From Zhengitettix transpicula (lineage: Eukaryota; Arthropoda; Insecta; Orthoptera; Tetrigidae), in assembly GCA_037074705.1 (NCBI GenBank), contig CM073593.1:21293001-21357000 (forward strand): a stretch of 64,000 nucleotides of DNA, given 5' to 3'. The notes under the pieces were generated by a model that searched no databases, was not told where the DNA came from, and saw nothing but the letters and a program-made list of their open reading frames with translations. Each line of letters opens with the position of its first letter. Position 1 is the stretch's first letter. Position numbers and translations under genes: made by a program. Shown here in pieces: positions 46,430-57,614 of this stretch.

Positions 46430-47085
46430 GGAACCTATTAGGTCTACGTGCGTAGTTGTGTTACGTTGCTTATGGATCTGTCTGCCGATCGCTCCACCCC
46501 TGCCCGAAACTAGGAAGGGGTTCGTATCGATATCATCCTGGAGTAGCGGCAAGGAGAGTAACTTTGCGGCAGAATAATCGGTCTTAATGGTCTGCTTGTG
46601 AATAGATATATCTGAGAGAGAGTGAGAGAGGCGGAGGAGATGGACACAGATGCTACTACTACCCAATCAAGTTGTATATAGGGTAATGAATCCCTGCAAA
46701 GGGGGAGAAGGGCTTGCTATTGAACTACAGGGCGGTAGCATTCAGAGCGGAGTTGGCAAAGTAAAGCCTCTGCTGAGGAGTAGGAGGAGGAGGAGGAGGA
46801 ACGCAAACTTGGCAAGAGGCTGCAGCCACAAGCAAACAAACGCACCGCTCGTATTCAAGACCCAGTCAGTGTTTCGGGCGGCAGATCAGATAAGCCCGCA
46901 GCATTGTCGCATTGAGTCTGCCGAGGCACAGACAACTTTGCCCGGACTTAATACGCTAATGACCCCGAGACGCGTACAATGAAACAAGAAGCATCTGCTG
47001 AACCGAACTCGCTCAACTGCGCTGACTTGGCGGCTTATAATCACGCCGAAAGCCTGGCCGGCAATTCCGCTAAGATGCTGTTACA
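46430..47085. promoter_or_regulatory. Candidate regulatory island with GAGA-, GATA- and forkhead-like sites
   Basis: Holds a GA-rich block near 46613-46642 (GAGAGAGAGTGAGAGAGG), an (AGG)n stretch near 46780-46800, a forkhead-like AAGCAAACAAACGC at about 46830, and AGATAAG at 46888-46894. TAATACGCTAATGACC follows. The 110-codon plus frame has no domain. No transposon ends were seen; function is inferred. Confidence 0.35.
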
Positions 47086-47760
47086 TATTCCTCCAAACTG
47101 TCAGTCACGATTAATGTTCAAACAACGGTAATAACTTGTTTATCTGTATTTCGCTAGACGTTGTTACTTACCTTACGCCAAACTCCGCTATAACAATGGA
47201 CGCAAAGCGGCTGATCCTTATTACAGTTTTTTTTAGATAAAAATATCCCAAGAAAGGTATAAGTTATAAGCACATTAATCGAAAAACATATATCTGGTAT
47301 AACGTAATATTCTACCGCTGTATAGAGAGAATACCTCAATTGCATTTAGGTTTCGTGTTTTATTTCAAAACCAGCGACCATTTTATAGCTCTACGCCTAC
47401 TGTGTGTTTACCTGATAAACGACTTTCACATCTTATAACTATATAACGAAAAAATTTAAAACGGAACTCATGAGGGTAAGTAAATTTATAGATCTGCAGG
47501 AAAGATTCTGATACGATCCAGATATTTTGAGATATAAAAATCTATAAGTCCTCTTCACGGTCGTCTATTACCTACAATTTTATGTTCTGTAACAGTTTTC
47601 TATGTATTTCCCTCTTTCAGTTTGCAACAAAATAAATGTTGATGCTTTCTTTCCAATTTAGTCTTACATTTAATTTACTCGACTCTTTAACAGGAAATTT
47701 TTTTAGGTTTCTTTAACAAAGTAAATAATAAAATGAAAATAATATACGTCTGATACAAAA
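47086..47760. other. AT-rich spacer
   Basis: Nothing recognised. Confidence 0.45.
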
Positions 47761-47764
47761 TAAT

Positions 47765-48715
47765 GAATAAGAAAGATAGCAAATACAGACAAAAAAAGGT
47801 AATATAAATACCACACAACGTTTCTGGGATCCTTGTGCCTTTCATCAGGTGCTAAGAAGAGCCTAGAGAAACTCAACTGCACTGATTTTTTTTAGGGCAA
47901 CAGGCTACATGAGGGTAATCCACTTTGGGCAACTCCCCTTTAATAGCATAGGATGGGATTTGAAAGGGGGGATGCAAAAGGCTAGAGGGAAGGTAGCCAA
48001 GGGTTAACTAGGGCCCCCGGTCTATATTTTAAGGATCCTACCTGGAATTCGCCTAAAGAAATGCAGGGAAAACCCTAGAAAAACCTGCATCAGGTAGGTC
48101 GGGCATTGGGTACTTGTCCCACGCCCTTCCGATAGCGGGAGAGGAGTTTGCTGTGGGGACGCAGCATTCCCTTCTCCGTGCCTCGACCAGTTTAGGAGGC
48201 AGCTGGCCGACTATTCGAATGGGAATAGCGAACAACTCTTACCGTATGCCCAAGGTCTGCGACCCCGGAACATACACCTCTCAAAACAGGCCGACGTGCC
48301 TCGGCTTGTGGGAACCTTAGTTCAAAATCAGAGAGGAAAAGGCAGGTTACCTGCGAGAGAATCCTCTCGCAGGCTTCTCAACTGCACTGGTTAGTTGACA
48401 ACACTCAAAAAGCGACGAAAACGCAACGACAATGGGAGAGCCGAATGGTTTCGTAACAATAAGGGCGCAACCACAAAGGGAAAGTAGAAGGGTTAGGGAA
48501 ATAATAAGGAATCATAGCGATTACTGAGTTTCATAGTGTCTGTTTGTACATTAATAGCTGTGATGTTTGAATGTGAAGCATCTCTGAAATGAGTCTGGAA
48601 TTGTACCTGGTGTCAATGTCTAAAATCTTAGCATTTTTCCAATCAAATGTATGTTTAGAACTGTTTATATGTTTGGACAAGGATCCCAGAAACGTTGTGT
48701 GGTATCTTTCTTATT
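47765..48715 (-). mobile_element. Penelope-like element 3' end, interrupted by a family A retroposon
   Basis: Its minus strand matches the 1.18-1.57 kb PLE end: the end of the GIY-YIG frame (about 48680, CCAATCAAATGTATGTTTAG), the 3' UTR, and the terminal CACCTGATGAAAGG...CAGAAACGTTGTGTGGTAT (47.81-47.85 kb). At 48,680-48,710 a plus-oriented copy of the terminal segment is joined, giving the usual inverted junction. A family A element sits at 47885-48376 inside it. The hammerhead-like core here has an intact CTGATGA and GAAAC. Confidence 0.85.
47885..48376 (-). mobile_element. Family A retroposon nested in a PLE, 13-bp TSD
   Basis: It starts with ATTTTTTTTAGGGCAACAGG (poly(A) tail on the minus strand) and is bordered by an exact 13-bp duplication CTCAACTGCACTG at 47872-47884 and 48377-48389. 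Because the empty-site sequence is known from the PLE, this is the clearest proof that family A moves by target-primed reverse transcription. The copy is close to the 22.2-kb one in sequence but shorter at the 5' side. Confidence 0.95.
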
Positions 48716-49050
48716 CAAAATAAATAATATTATACGTAATAAAACCCTTTATTAACAGTCTCATATAAAATTTATTTTAATGTTATTAACATTAAAATAT
48801 GACAAGATTATAATTGCAGGTCAGTATATTTCAACCATATTCAATTGTAATTTTTATTATTATTTGTAATACTAATAGAAAAATATTACAGTCTTTTATA
48901 TGTTAATTAGACAAACAAAATAAATATTTCATGTTTGAAAATTAAACTCTGTAACAAAATTAAATTAAAAAGCTAAATAAATATAAGTAATTATAAAACT
49001 GGGATTATTTAGATCAATTGAAGAAATTAACTACTTAAAATACATTATAA
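48716..49050. other. AT-rich spacer
   Basis: Nothing recognised. Confidence 0.45.
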
Positions 49051-49053
49051 ATT

Positions 49054-49215
49054 GATAATAAATTCTTTCAATTCATCAGTAGTTGTATAATGATATTAAT
49101 TTAGTGGTAAATTGTTTGAAAACACATTCACGATGATAATAAATTTACTTCAATTCACAGTAGTTGTATAATTATATTAATTTAGTGGTAAATTCTGTTT
49201 GAAAATACATACACG
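49054..49215. repeat. 81-bp tandem duplication
   Basis: Units 49054-49134 and 49135-49215 share GATAATAAATT, AGTAGTTGTATAATnATATT, AATTTAGTGGTAAATT and ACACGATGAT with few changes. Confidence 0.85.
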
Positions 49216-50080
49216 ATGATAAATATAGACAGCTATCAAGCAAGTTTTACAATCTGGATCTAGGCTTTGAGGAGTAAGGGTTGTTGTGCATGTCTCTTGT
49301 GACGTCTGGACTGAAACGATCGTCTCCATACTTTGGCAACAAAACATACATGTCACACATGGATTCTTTATCATGAAACTCTTGAAGCCAAACTAGCCCT
49401 AGATTTATCGGTTTAAACTTGACATACCCGTAATCTCTGTCTACTTTTTATCTGCTCCTCTCTGTTGGTGCAAGCTCTTATAGAATTTACATTCTCTCTC
49501 ATCTTTGCGGCGTCATTCACAGGCATCCAATCAGCTGACAATCTCGACAAAATAATTGCTCGGGGCTGCAAAATTACTTTGATGTTGAATTATACCTGTT
49601 TACCCTTGTACCTCCCGAGATACTTCGTCCGTTCATCAGATAAAATATTTTAAAATAATTTCCTGATGTATTAATTTGATCACTAAATATTAATCGACGA
49701 AAATTGTTAAATCATTTCAAGTCAGTCATAGTATCGTATGCGGTACGGTAGATCAATTTGAGTTATGAATTTGTTCTCTAGGAGAGGATTATTCGCGAAA
49801 TGTTATAAACATGATTGAAATAATACCGAATGTTTATAAAATTTGTTAGTTTTACCGAAAGTGACAGAAGTGTTAAACCTTAGGGTAGTGAGTCAGGTTA
49901 TGAAAATTATATCTTTTCTACCGTGCATATGTTCATTATATACCAGCTTATTACAAAATATATTTTCGGTTCTTGAAAGGTGGTCTGCTTACATATTTTT
50001 TAGATTACTTGGTGTGGAACACTACGAAGACGAGAAAGAGAAACACGGGACCAATTCCTTGCAAGATTTATTTTATCAAG
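49216..50080. other. Spacer
   Basis: Contains chance frames, the longest of 117 codons at 49843-50196, whose 3' part overlaps the start of the LINE in another frame. No domain recognised. Confidence 0.35.
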
Positions 50081-50084
50081 CTGC

Positions 50085-52210
50085 AGGTTATCTCAAGATA
50101 AGCTCATTGTCTGTACCTGACGTCAGATCACAGCCCCATCATTGCAACGGTGAGCACCGCAATACTAGATCAAGACAGAACACCTACATTATTTAACAAT
50201 CAGACTGATTGGAACCACTGCAGCCAGATTTGCAATTATCTCTAATCTAATGAAAAACTATAATCAGCAGTATACAACTTAACAAGAATTATTCAAGTAG
50301 CTGCCCTAGACGCAACTCCTATAATATCACCCAAACAACTACAAGCGCATTGCCCTATTACAATCAAGAAAAAACTCGCAGAAAAATCGAAAAAGCCACA
50401 GGCAACACTCCATGTATCCTTCAAACAATCGAAAATTCAACCAAGCCACAACAGAAATGAAGACACTCATAAAGTCTACGAAAAATGAAAACTTTTAAGA
50501 ATTCCTTATGAAGTAAACCCCAACAGACGATACGAAGTATTCCCTCTGGAAGGCAGAAAAAAATATATATAAAAATCAACCGATTCCCCTGTTAGGGAAG
50601 CAAACGGCTCATGGGCGCGATCTGACATAGAGATAACCGATCTGTTTGCTCAACATTTAGTAAATGTATTTCAAGTAACTATGAATGCATAAATTAAAAT
50701 ATAGGATTACTTTGATTCCCCTCACCAACTCGAGCTGCCCATGGAACCGTTTATATTTATTGAAGTTAAGAACCTGATCAACTATCATCTAAGACTCCTG
50801 GCTTCGATCTAGTCACAGGGAAACTTATAAAAGAATTTCCGCGCAAAGGCCTGGTGTTAATGATCTTGATATTTAATGCTGTTATGAGGCTGGGCTACTT
50901 CCCAGTACAATGAAAGATTTCACAGTTAATATTCATCACCCAATGAAGCTGGATCCTAAAGGCTAATTAGTTTGCTGCCTCTTTTAAACAAATTGCTAGA
51001 AAAGTTATTAGCCAGAAGAATAACTCCCATCCTGGAAGAACATAATATTATGCCAAATCATCAGTTCGGCTTCCGTACTCAAAATTGTACTGTCAAACAG
51101 GAGGGTTGTTAATCAAGCCTTTGAAGAAAAACAATACCGCAAAGCTGCCTTCTTAGATGACAGTCAGGTATTTCATAGAGTTTGGCACAAGGGCCTCCTA
51201 TACAGCCTCAAAGCATTCCTACCTCATCCGTTTTATAATATCCTCAATCTTGAAAAACGATACTTTCAGGTAAAACTTGGGCGGAACCAGACGGAACTAC
51301 ACCTAATGAAGTCAGACGTCCCACAGGGCAGTGTACGTGGGCCCCATCTTGTATATAATTTTCATAGCAGACTTGCCAACCAATGTGCACACTATCACTG
51401 CCTCTATTGCTGACGATAAAGTGCTTAAGGTAAGTCAGACCCGGTTATCGCCGTAAATCTCTTACAACAGAGCCTAGATGAAGTGATAAAATGGACGAAA
51501 AAATGGCGTGTTAAATTAAATGAAGCAAAATCCTTTCACATAACGTTTACAAAATGTAAAGGAACATCTCCAGCTGTCTTCATAAATAATACTCTACTAA
51601 CTCAACAAACAGAAATTAAATATCTAGGTCTACACGGTGACAAGGGCTTGACGTGGAAGTCCCACATCTGCAAGAAGCGCAAACAACTTGGATTGAAAGT
51701 TCGTAAACACTACTGGTTACTCGGCCTAAAGTCCAAATTATCCCAACTCAACAAGCTTCTCCTCTACAACATAGTCTTCAAACCCGTCTGGACCTATGGT
51801 ATACAGCTGTGAGGTACAGCTGCCAACACCAACATCCAAATATTAGTAAGATTTCAGAGTAAAGTGCTACGTGCTATGTGTGATGCACCATATTTTGTAA
51901 GAAACACAGATATCTTAAGTGATCTAAAAGTCGATACGGTTAAAAGTGTGATCATGAAGTATAGTGAAAAATATTTTAGCAACATAGAACTAATTAGCTA
52001 GTTCTGAATCTACTAGACAATAGTGTAAACATTCAAAGGTTACATAGATTTTCACCTTTCGACTTACCTCATGGATTTGACTAATCAAATCATTATTACT
52101 ACAACAAACAACGTAAAAGTAAATTCTCTATTGTAAGTTGGTTTGTTTCAATATCATGTAAATGTATCATTATATAATATCTAATATTTGTTTATTGTGA
52201 CGAATAGATT
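50085..52210 (+). pseudogene. Jockey-clade LINE (endonuclease end through reverse transcriptase), multiply frameshifted
   Basis: Blocks in order across frames are: LTSDHSPIIATVS (apurinic endonuclease C-terminal SDHxP motif), LFNNQTDWNHCSQICNYL, a YSLWKAEK segment, LLNKLLEKLLARRITPILEE, HNIMPNHQFGFRTQN (RT block), AAFLDDSQVFHRVWHKGLLY, SDVPQGSV, IADD (catalytic box), then a 109-codon frame (51483-51812) with WTKKWRVKLNEAKSFHITFT, EIKYLGLHGDKGLTWKSHI and FKPVWTYGIQL, and finally a QSKVLRAMCDAPYF tail. The order and motifs are those of jockey elements. The product copies its own RNA at chromosomal nicks. Stops and shifts make it dead. An AT-rich tail ends near 52210. Confidence 0.93.
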
Positions 52211-52399
52211 AAAAATGTAAATAAATAATTCCTTGCAGTGTAAATTACAGATACAGGAATAATTATTTTCTTGCAACAAATTTATAAAAATTAACGTCAA
52301 GTTGCTAAAATAATATCTGATGAAATTTGTTGGGATTTTTTTTGATTTAAGTATCAGTGAAATGAATTTTGAATACCTGACGAACTTTTCCTTTTCTGA

Positions 52400-52835
52400 C
52401 GCGGATGTCAGGTGAAACTAAGAGGTTCACTGTCCTTAAGACCTCTCTGTAGCTGCAAAGAAAATACTACAACTAACCGAATATCATTAATCACTCGCTT
52501 ATTAGCAATAGGATGCCGGATGCGGCACCTCCGAGGGTATATTGTTGAGACGGGGCACAATGCGTGTGCCCTTTTGAACATGGGTCGTGTGACTGCCATC
52601 TGACACTGCCAAGCTGCGCTCCAAATATTGCCATTATTCTTTCTAGGGGGGAAAAAATAAACCAAGCCCCTCGTCGTTCTCTGTTCCTTCTGGCTGCCAG
52701 CAAATGCACTTCGGCAATACATTTGTCTTCGCGGTTCGGCACTGAGTGCTCCAGATAAATAAAAGCTGTTCCCAATAACAGAGACTCGATTTTTCCTCGA
52801 TGTGCCATGCCACCCCTGCACAATCAAACATCAGA
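52400..52835. promoter_or_regulatory. GC-rich island, candidate conserved noncoding element
   Basis: Six overlapping frames on both strands are open for 62-139 codons, reflecting low stop density, not coding; none has a domain. CpGs, GCCATCTGAC (E-box-like), CAAATATTGCCATTATTC and CCGGATGCGGC are visible. It sits just downstream of the dead LINE and is not part of it by any motif. Confidence 0.3.
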
Positions 52836-54445
52836 GGCTGCTGTGGCCTTCGTAAATGAACTCTACTTTTAATGGTTCTACTACGTTTTTGGAAAAGCAG
52901 TCATCTATCTGAATCTGTCACTTTGAAGTAGAAAAAAATACACCATAAAATAGGAATTACGAACTACCAGGTTTCACTAGGCCAATTTGTGATTAATATA
53001 GTTTAAAAGTATAGAAACCTCTTATAATTCACAAGAGTTAACTCATCTGATACCTGTGCTTCACAAAGTTTTGTAAAGGAAAACCATAGCTGAAAGGTAT
53101 GCATTGTACTCATTTTATTGTCCTTCAATTAAATGTAATTCTGTTACTTAATTTATTAAAATCAAAGTATTCTGACTTTATTTATTGATTTAGTTTTTTT
53201 GAACTCACACATAAACAAAACTATACTTTATTATGGATCAATTTTTTTACGTCAATATCTGTCTTTTATTGTGAGATGACGTCCACCCACGTCACCGAGT
53301 TGCGTTCATACTCCTAAAATTCCGCCTTCTCCAGACTCCGTAAATATTATTAAATGAATTTCTTTAATGTTTAATCAGTGTAAAATTTGATATTTTGAAG
53401 CCCAAGGACTTTCAACGAATCTCATTTATAAAAATAAACATTTAATATAATTTTGTGTCAATTATTTTTAATTTTTATATTCCAAAAAATTTTGATAATA
53501 CGTAACACAAAATATATAAATTTTAGTAAACTGGAATTTTAAAATTTTAATAATAAAAATCCCTGAGCAACGCAATTTAATATGAGTAATTATGTTATTG
53601 CTTATTAAAAATCCTGTTTTAAAGATTATATTAATTCACTGAGTTCACTGTTACTTAGTCGTGTTTTGACTGTACATGTGAATGCTAAATTAGAATAAAT
53701 ATGAATTGATTAAAACTGAAATGTTAGCAAACATATATGCATAAAATAAAAAAAACTGTACATTAACTATTTACCTGAATAAGTCTCAAAATTGTGAGAT
53801 GAAACGTCGTATGAACTGTTTTTTTTTTCGGTTAATTAGTAAATACATTTTTAGGATATATTGGCTGAATTTTTTACACTAACATCATATCCGTATAGAT
53901 ATGTTCCACATTTTTCTTCGGGGTATCTGTGTTTTTGTCCTTAGGTTTAAAATAATGCTTCTCACTCAGCACATCGTTACGCTGAAGATATCTCTAAGTC
54001 CACAATAAATCCATCGTGGAATTTAGCTACTGGTAGCAAGTAGATGGGTGTTATTCCAAGAGTAAAACTAGAATGCCATTCCTCCATCGTCGTATCGTTC
54101 CTTAACAGTTTAAATTCCACCACTCTCTCCTTCCATCAAAAACTTGCTCTTCTGGAAAATTTCTATGACGCACAGAATTTTCCTACTGCTGAGACCAACA
54201 CATTTTCGTCGTCCGACTTTGGACGCTATCATCAGTTGCAGAGTCGTATTCCATGAATTATAATTCTTTATTATTAAAATTTGTTTTTTAAACAGCGTTC
54301 CGTAATAACATTTCATAAAAATCATAGTCTGCTTAGATACGTGTCATAATGTCTTACATGATTACCGTAGGGCGCATCATACCGAAAAAAAAAGAACTCA
54401 ATATATTAAAATATGATAGAACAAATATTCCGCATAAATTGAAAG
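52836..54445. other. AT-rich spacer with a PLE-type hammerhead-like core
   Basis: At 53774-53806 CCTGAATAAG is followed by TCTCA (53784-53788), TGAGA (53794-53798) and GAAACGTCG, a pairable arrangement of the PLE end type. The remainder shows nothing. Confidence 0.4.
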
Positions 54446-54447
54446 TG

Positions 54448-54995
54448 TGTAGACAAGGTGTAACAATACACGAAATCAAAATGTTCGGAATCGATTCCTC
54501 ATATAATAGATGAAAAAAGTGTATCACAACATTGGTCCGGAAATGTATAATTACATGACGGAATTCCTTATTATCTGGGTACTGTGCTTACATTAGTACA
54601 AAATTGAAGTTGACCTGAATTTCTTCTAAGCACCCAGAAAATAATTACCCGTCATGTCTAAGTAGATGACGTACTAACTCTCCGTGTAGGCATTGTGGAA
54701 GCTACTCATACAGTTCGAACTACACCAGGCAGTTTTGCTCGTGTTTGAAACTCAATGAAAAGAATAGCAGCTTCCTATAGTCACTATCAACATTTCATTT
54801 GATATGTAAACAGAGCGCTCCAACTAGTCAGCTGAACTTCATATAAACCGATCAGATACGGAAGTTCGGTTAGCTCTGAAATCATACATTCACGGACCAA
54901 TGTTGTAATACATCTTTTTTTCTTTTCTCAATATGAGGAATCCATTCTTGACGTGTTTCCGTCAACTTTTGTTACATCGTGTTTGTGAAAATAGT
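54448..54995. repeat. Foldback element with a second inner palindrome
   Basis: Outer arms about 54448-54552 and 54885-54990 are inverted copies (ACAACATTGGTCCG, ATTCCTCATAT and GTGTAACAA shared). Inside, 54554-54590 (ATGACGG...TCTGGGT..CTTA) is the inverse of 54627-54656 (TAAGCACCCAGA...CCGTCATG). No coding content and no TSD found. Confidence 0.65.
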
Positions 54996-55877
54996 GATAA
55001 TAGCATAATACTTTAAACGGTTCTCAACTAATTGTTTATATGAATTTATAAATTATGTCTCACATATATATGTCATTTACCGTAAAATTTGAAGGCTAGC
55101 TTATTAAGGTACACTTGACTGTAATGAAAAAGGTTTTGCCTGAACTCCAATGCGCTGTGATTAGTATTATATATTAGTGTGTAGCGGGTCCTTCTGATTT
55201 AAAAATAAAAACACACACCAAAATACCGAAAGAATAATAATTTATCAGGAGCTGGGTGTCATGTGGAAAAATACCATCAAAGAAAATAAAATATAAAAGA
55301 AATTTAATTAATTATGGGACATCTTTCATAACAAATCAATAATATATCAAAGTAAATTACACATAAAAATACAGAATGAATAATAAATGCTACTGGCTTG
55401 CTAGAACATGAACTTCACCTCAGGTTACCCGTGTTTAAGTAGAAGTTGAATAACATTTAAACGCAAATACTCCAGAAAAGAAACCCCCAACGGCTTTCCG
55501 TTTAAGAAAGATTGACTACCTCAGGATTTCAGCGGTGTTGGAATCACCCGCCACGTGTTTTGGTCCGTTCTCAGGTTGGCGACCCTCCTCAGCAAATTGT
55601 GACCACCGCCCTCCACAGTCAAACATGCAGTATCTTTTTCTGCTATGTTCTCCAACCTTGTTCCAACCCCTCTCTTTTTAACAAAACTACCCTTTTATTG
55701 GTAGAAATCTCCCTAACTAGAACAGACTTCCCTATTGGCTACAGGGACGCGTCTGTCTAGCGTCGCATTCCTAGAGATTTCCTGGAACCGTGAGCCAGCT
55801 GCCATTCGTTTGCAAGCAATTTATGGACGGGGAAAATCTTGGAGTTTTTATGCCTTTATCTAAAGCTAAAATTTAAA
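54996..55877. other. Spacer with a GC-richer part at 55.5-55.8 kb
   Basis: The segment 55,500-55,800 has an 82-codon frame without a domain and might be a small regulatory or repeat-derived island. Otherwise AT-rich. Confidence 0.3.
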
Positions 55878-55881
55878 ATAT

Positions 55882-56920
55882 TGTAGTAATCAAATTAATA
55901 ACATTTAATTTAATTTAGTGAATTTGGATTTATTCGTGCCACACGTTGTGGAAGCCATTATGTAATATACAAAAAGGTGGCTTATCAAATGAAAAGAATT
56001 TATTTTACAAAACAAACAAATTTATTAGCAATACTTTACCAATACTATAAGAATTTACACAAATAATTACAAATAGAATTTATCTCAGGGTCATTACTGG
56101 GTTTGATAATGGCTAATCATTTATTTAGAAATCTTATCAACACAAATTTCAATAAAAGGATTTACTCGTTAATTAACAAAGACGAAATTTATTTGTCGAC
56201 GTAATTATACTAAAAAGATGGATTCTACTTAACAAATTTTATCAAAGGAAGAGAACGAAATCTGACGTTATCTCTTAATCCGGTTTACATAATTATTTAT
56301 TTTATATTGGTACTCACGGCAGCATTCCAGGATAATTTTGACTTACGAAGCACTATGACGGGTTTTTGCACAGCTTCTACTAAAACTCACCGACTCTAAA
56401 ATTAGTATTTTTTTAGATCAAAATCAGGAACCAGGAACCTCTTCTTCGTCTCTCCTCACTCGGTTGACTTCTGTTCGGCTATGTGCACCAAAAACTGTTT
56501 GTGTTTAGCAGGTTTCGTAGTTCAGCTTGTGTTAAGGTTTTGTCTATGCTTTCCTGCAAGTTTATTTCGATTCTCGTTCTCGCCTTTCGTTTTCGTCCTC
56601 GTCTCTCACCACGTATTTAATCTCCAAGTTCCAAAAGTTCTTTTACGACCACCCGATCGCTGAGGAACCAAAATGCAGACTCAACTCTACCAAAACATAA
56701 TGTGTACTCTTTCCTCAATATTTTAATGCGACCTGTACTTGACCAAACCTTCCAGCCAACTGAACTACCGTCTCGCAATTTTGAGCGCGCATTGCTTATT
56801 CCGACAAAGGAAACAATACCTGGCTACATTGTTGCTGTGTTCTATACCGCCGTAAGAATATATTTCTCAAACAATTTATATTTTCTAATTTACAATTAAT
56901 GTTAATTAATTGGCATTACA
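55882..56920 (-). mobile_element. LTR-like family C element with exact ATAT TSD
   Basis: On the minus strand it begins TGTAATGCCAATTAATTAAC (5' end at 56920) and ends GATTACTACA (at 55882). ATAT flanks at 55878-55881 and 56921-56924 form the TSD. CAAACCCAGTAATGACCCTG is at about 56089-56108, CGTCAGATTTCGTTCTCTTC at about 56247-56266, and donor-like GTGAGTAC at 56310-56317. A terminal reiteration with TTCCACAACGTGTGGCACG is at 55,938-55,956. Small frames within (56481-56663, 56702-56899) are not conserved among copies. Confidence 0.85.
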
Positions 56921-57134
56921 ATATCTTCCCAGACTTTTCATTATATAACAAATTTACTTTAAACAAGCCGCGCCAAAATAATGAATTAAAGAAAGTGCGC
57001 TTTAAGTGCTAAGATTTTCAAAGTATTTTTGGGAATTTATTTCCGGTCCGTTAATTATATCTCGAAATTGCTTTCTTGTCCCTCAGTAAAATTTCTGGAA
57101 TGCTTAGTCTATATAGGAGAAGTGTTTTCCTGGT

Positions 57135-57284
57135 GGATAAAGTCTTCTAGGAAATCCAGCCGGTTCAGCTCGTGACGTTTTGATAACTGAACACGTCATC
57201 ATTTTCTTGAATTTTGCCAACATGAGTCATCGACTCGATCTGTCGACGGGTTTACCCGGCTGGATTCACGAGAAGACTTTATCC
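57135..57284. repeat. Inverted repeat pair (29-bp arms)
   Basis: GGATAAAGTCTTCT..GAAATCCAGCCGG at 57135-57163 is the inverse of 57256-57284, with about four mismatches. The loop, on the minus strand, has ATGATGACGTG...ATCAAAACGTC, a decayed CTGATGA...GAAACGTC end motif. It is probably the 3' end of a PLE-like or LINE family. Confidence 0.65.
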
Positions 57285-57614
57285 ATCTTTAGTCTTAACT
57301 TCGCTTATGAGAACAGGAATCAGCTACATATGGTTTGTATTTGAAAATCGTTTGTATTATTTATTGCGTTTATTTCGTTGTCATCCAAAAAGATTTTTTT
57401 TCCACTCAATACGAAAAATTACGCATACTACGCATGAGTGTGGAGTGTAGTATACGTCAGGGGTGCTTAAACGGTCGTTCGCGAGGGCTTAAAAATTCGA
57501 TCGCGGAAATACGTCTATATTCTCCCAATAAATTAAAAAATGACACCGAGATACTTTAAAAAAGAAAAATTGTTCTGTGATTCAGCTTTTTTTTACAGGT
57601 GTGACATATTATTT

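Noticed and set aside
46650..46982. 110-codon Arg-rich frame as a DNA-binding protein
   Set aside because: The Arg run comes from an (AGG)n stretch; no other domain features.
52408..52827. 139-codon minus-strand frame as a possible host gene
   Set aside because: Five other overlapping frames are equally open on both strands; no domain, and composition explains the lack of stops.
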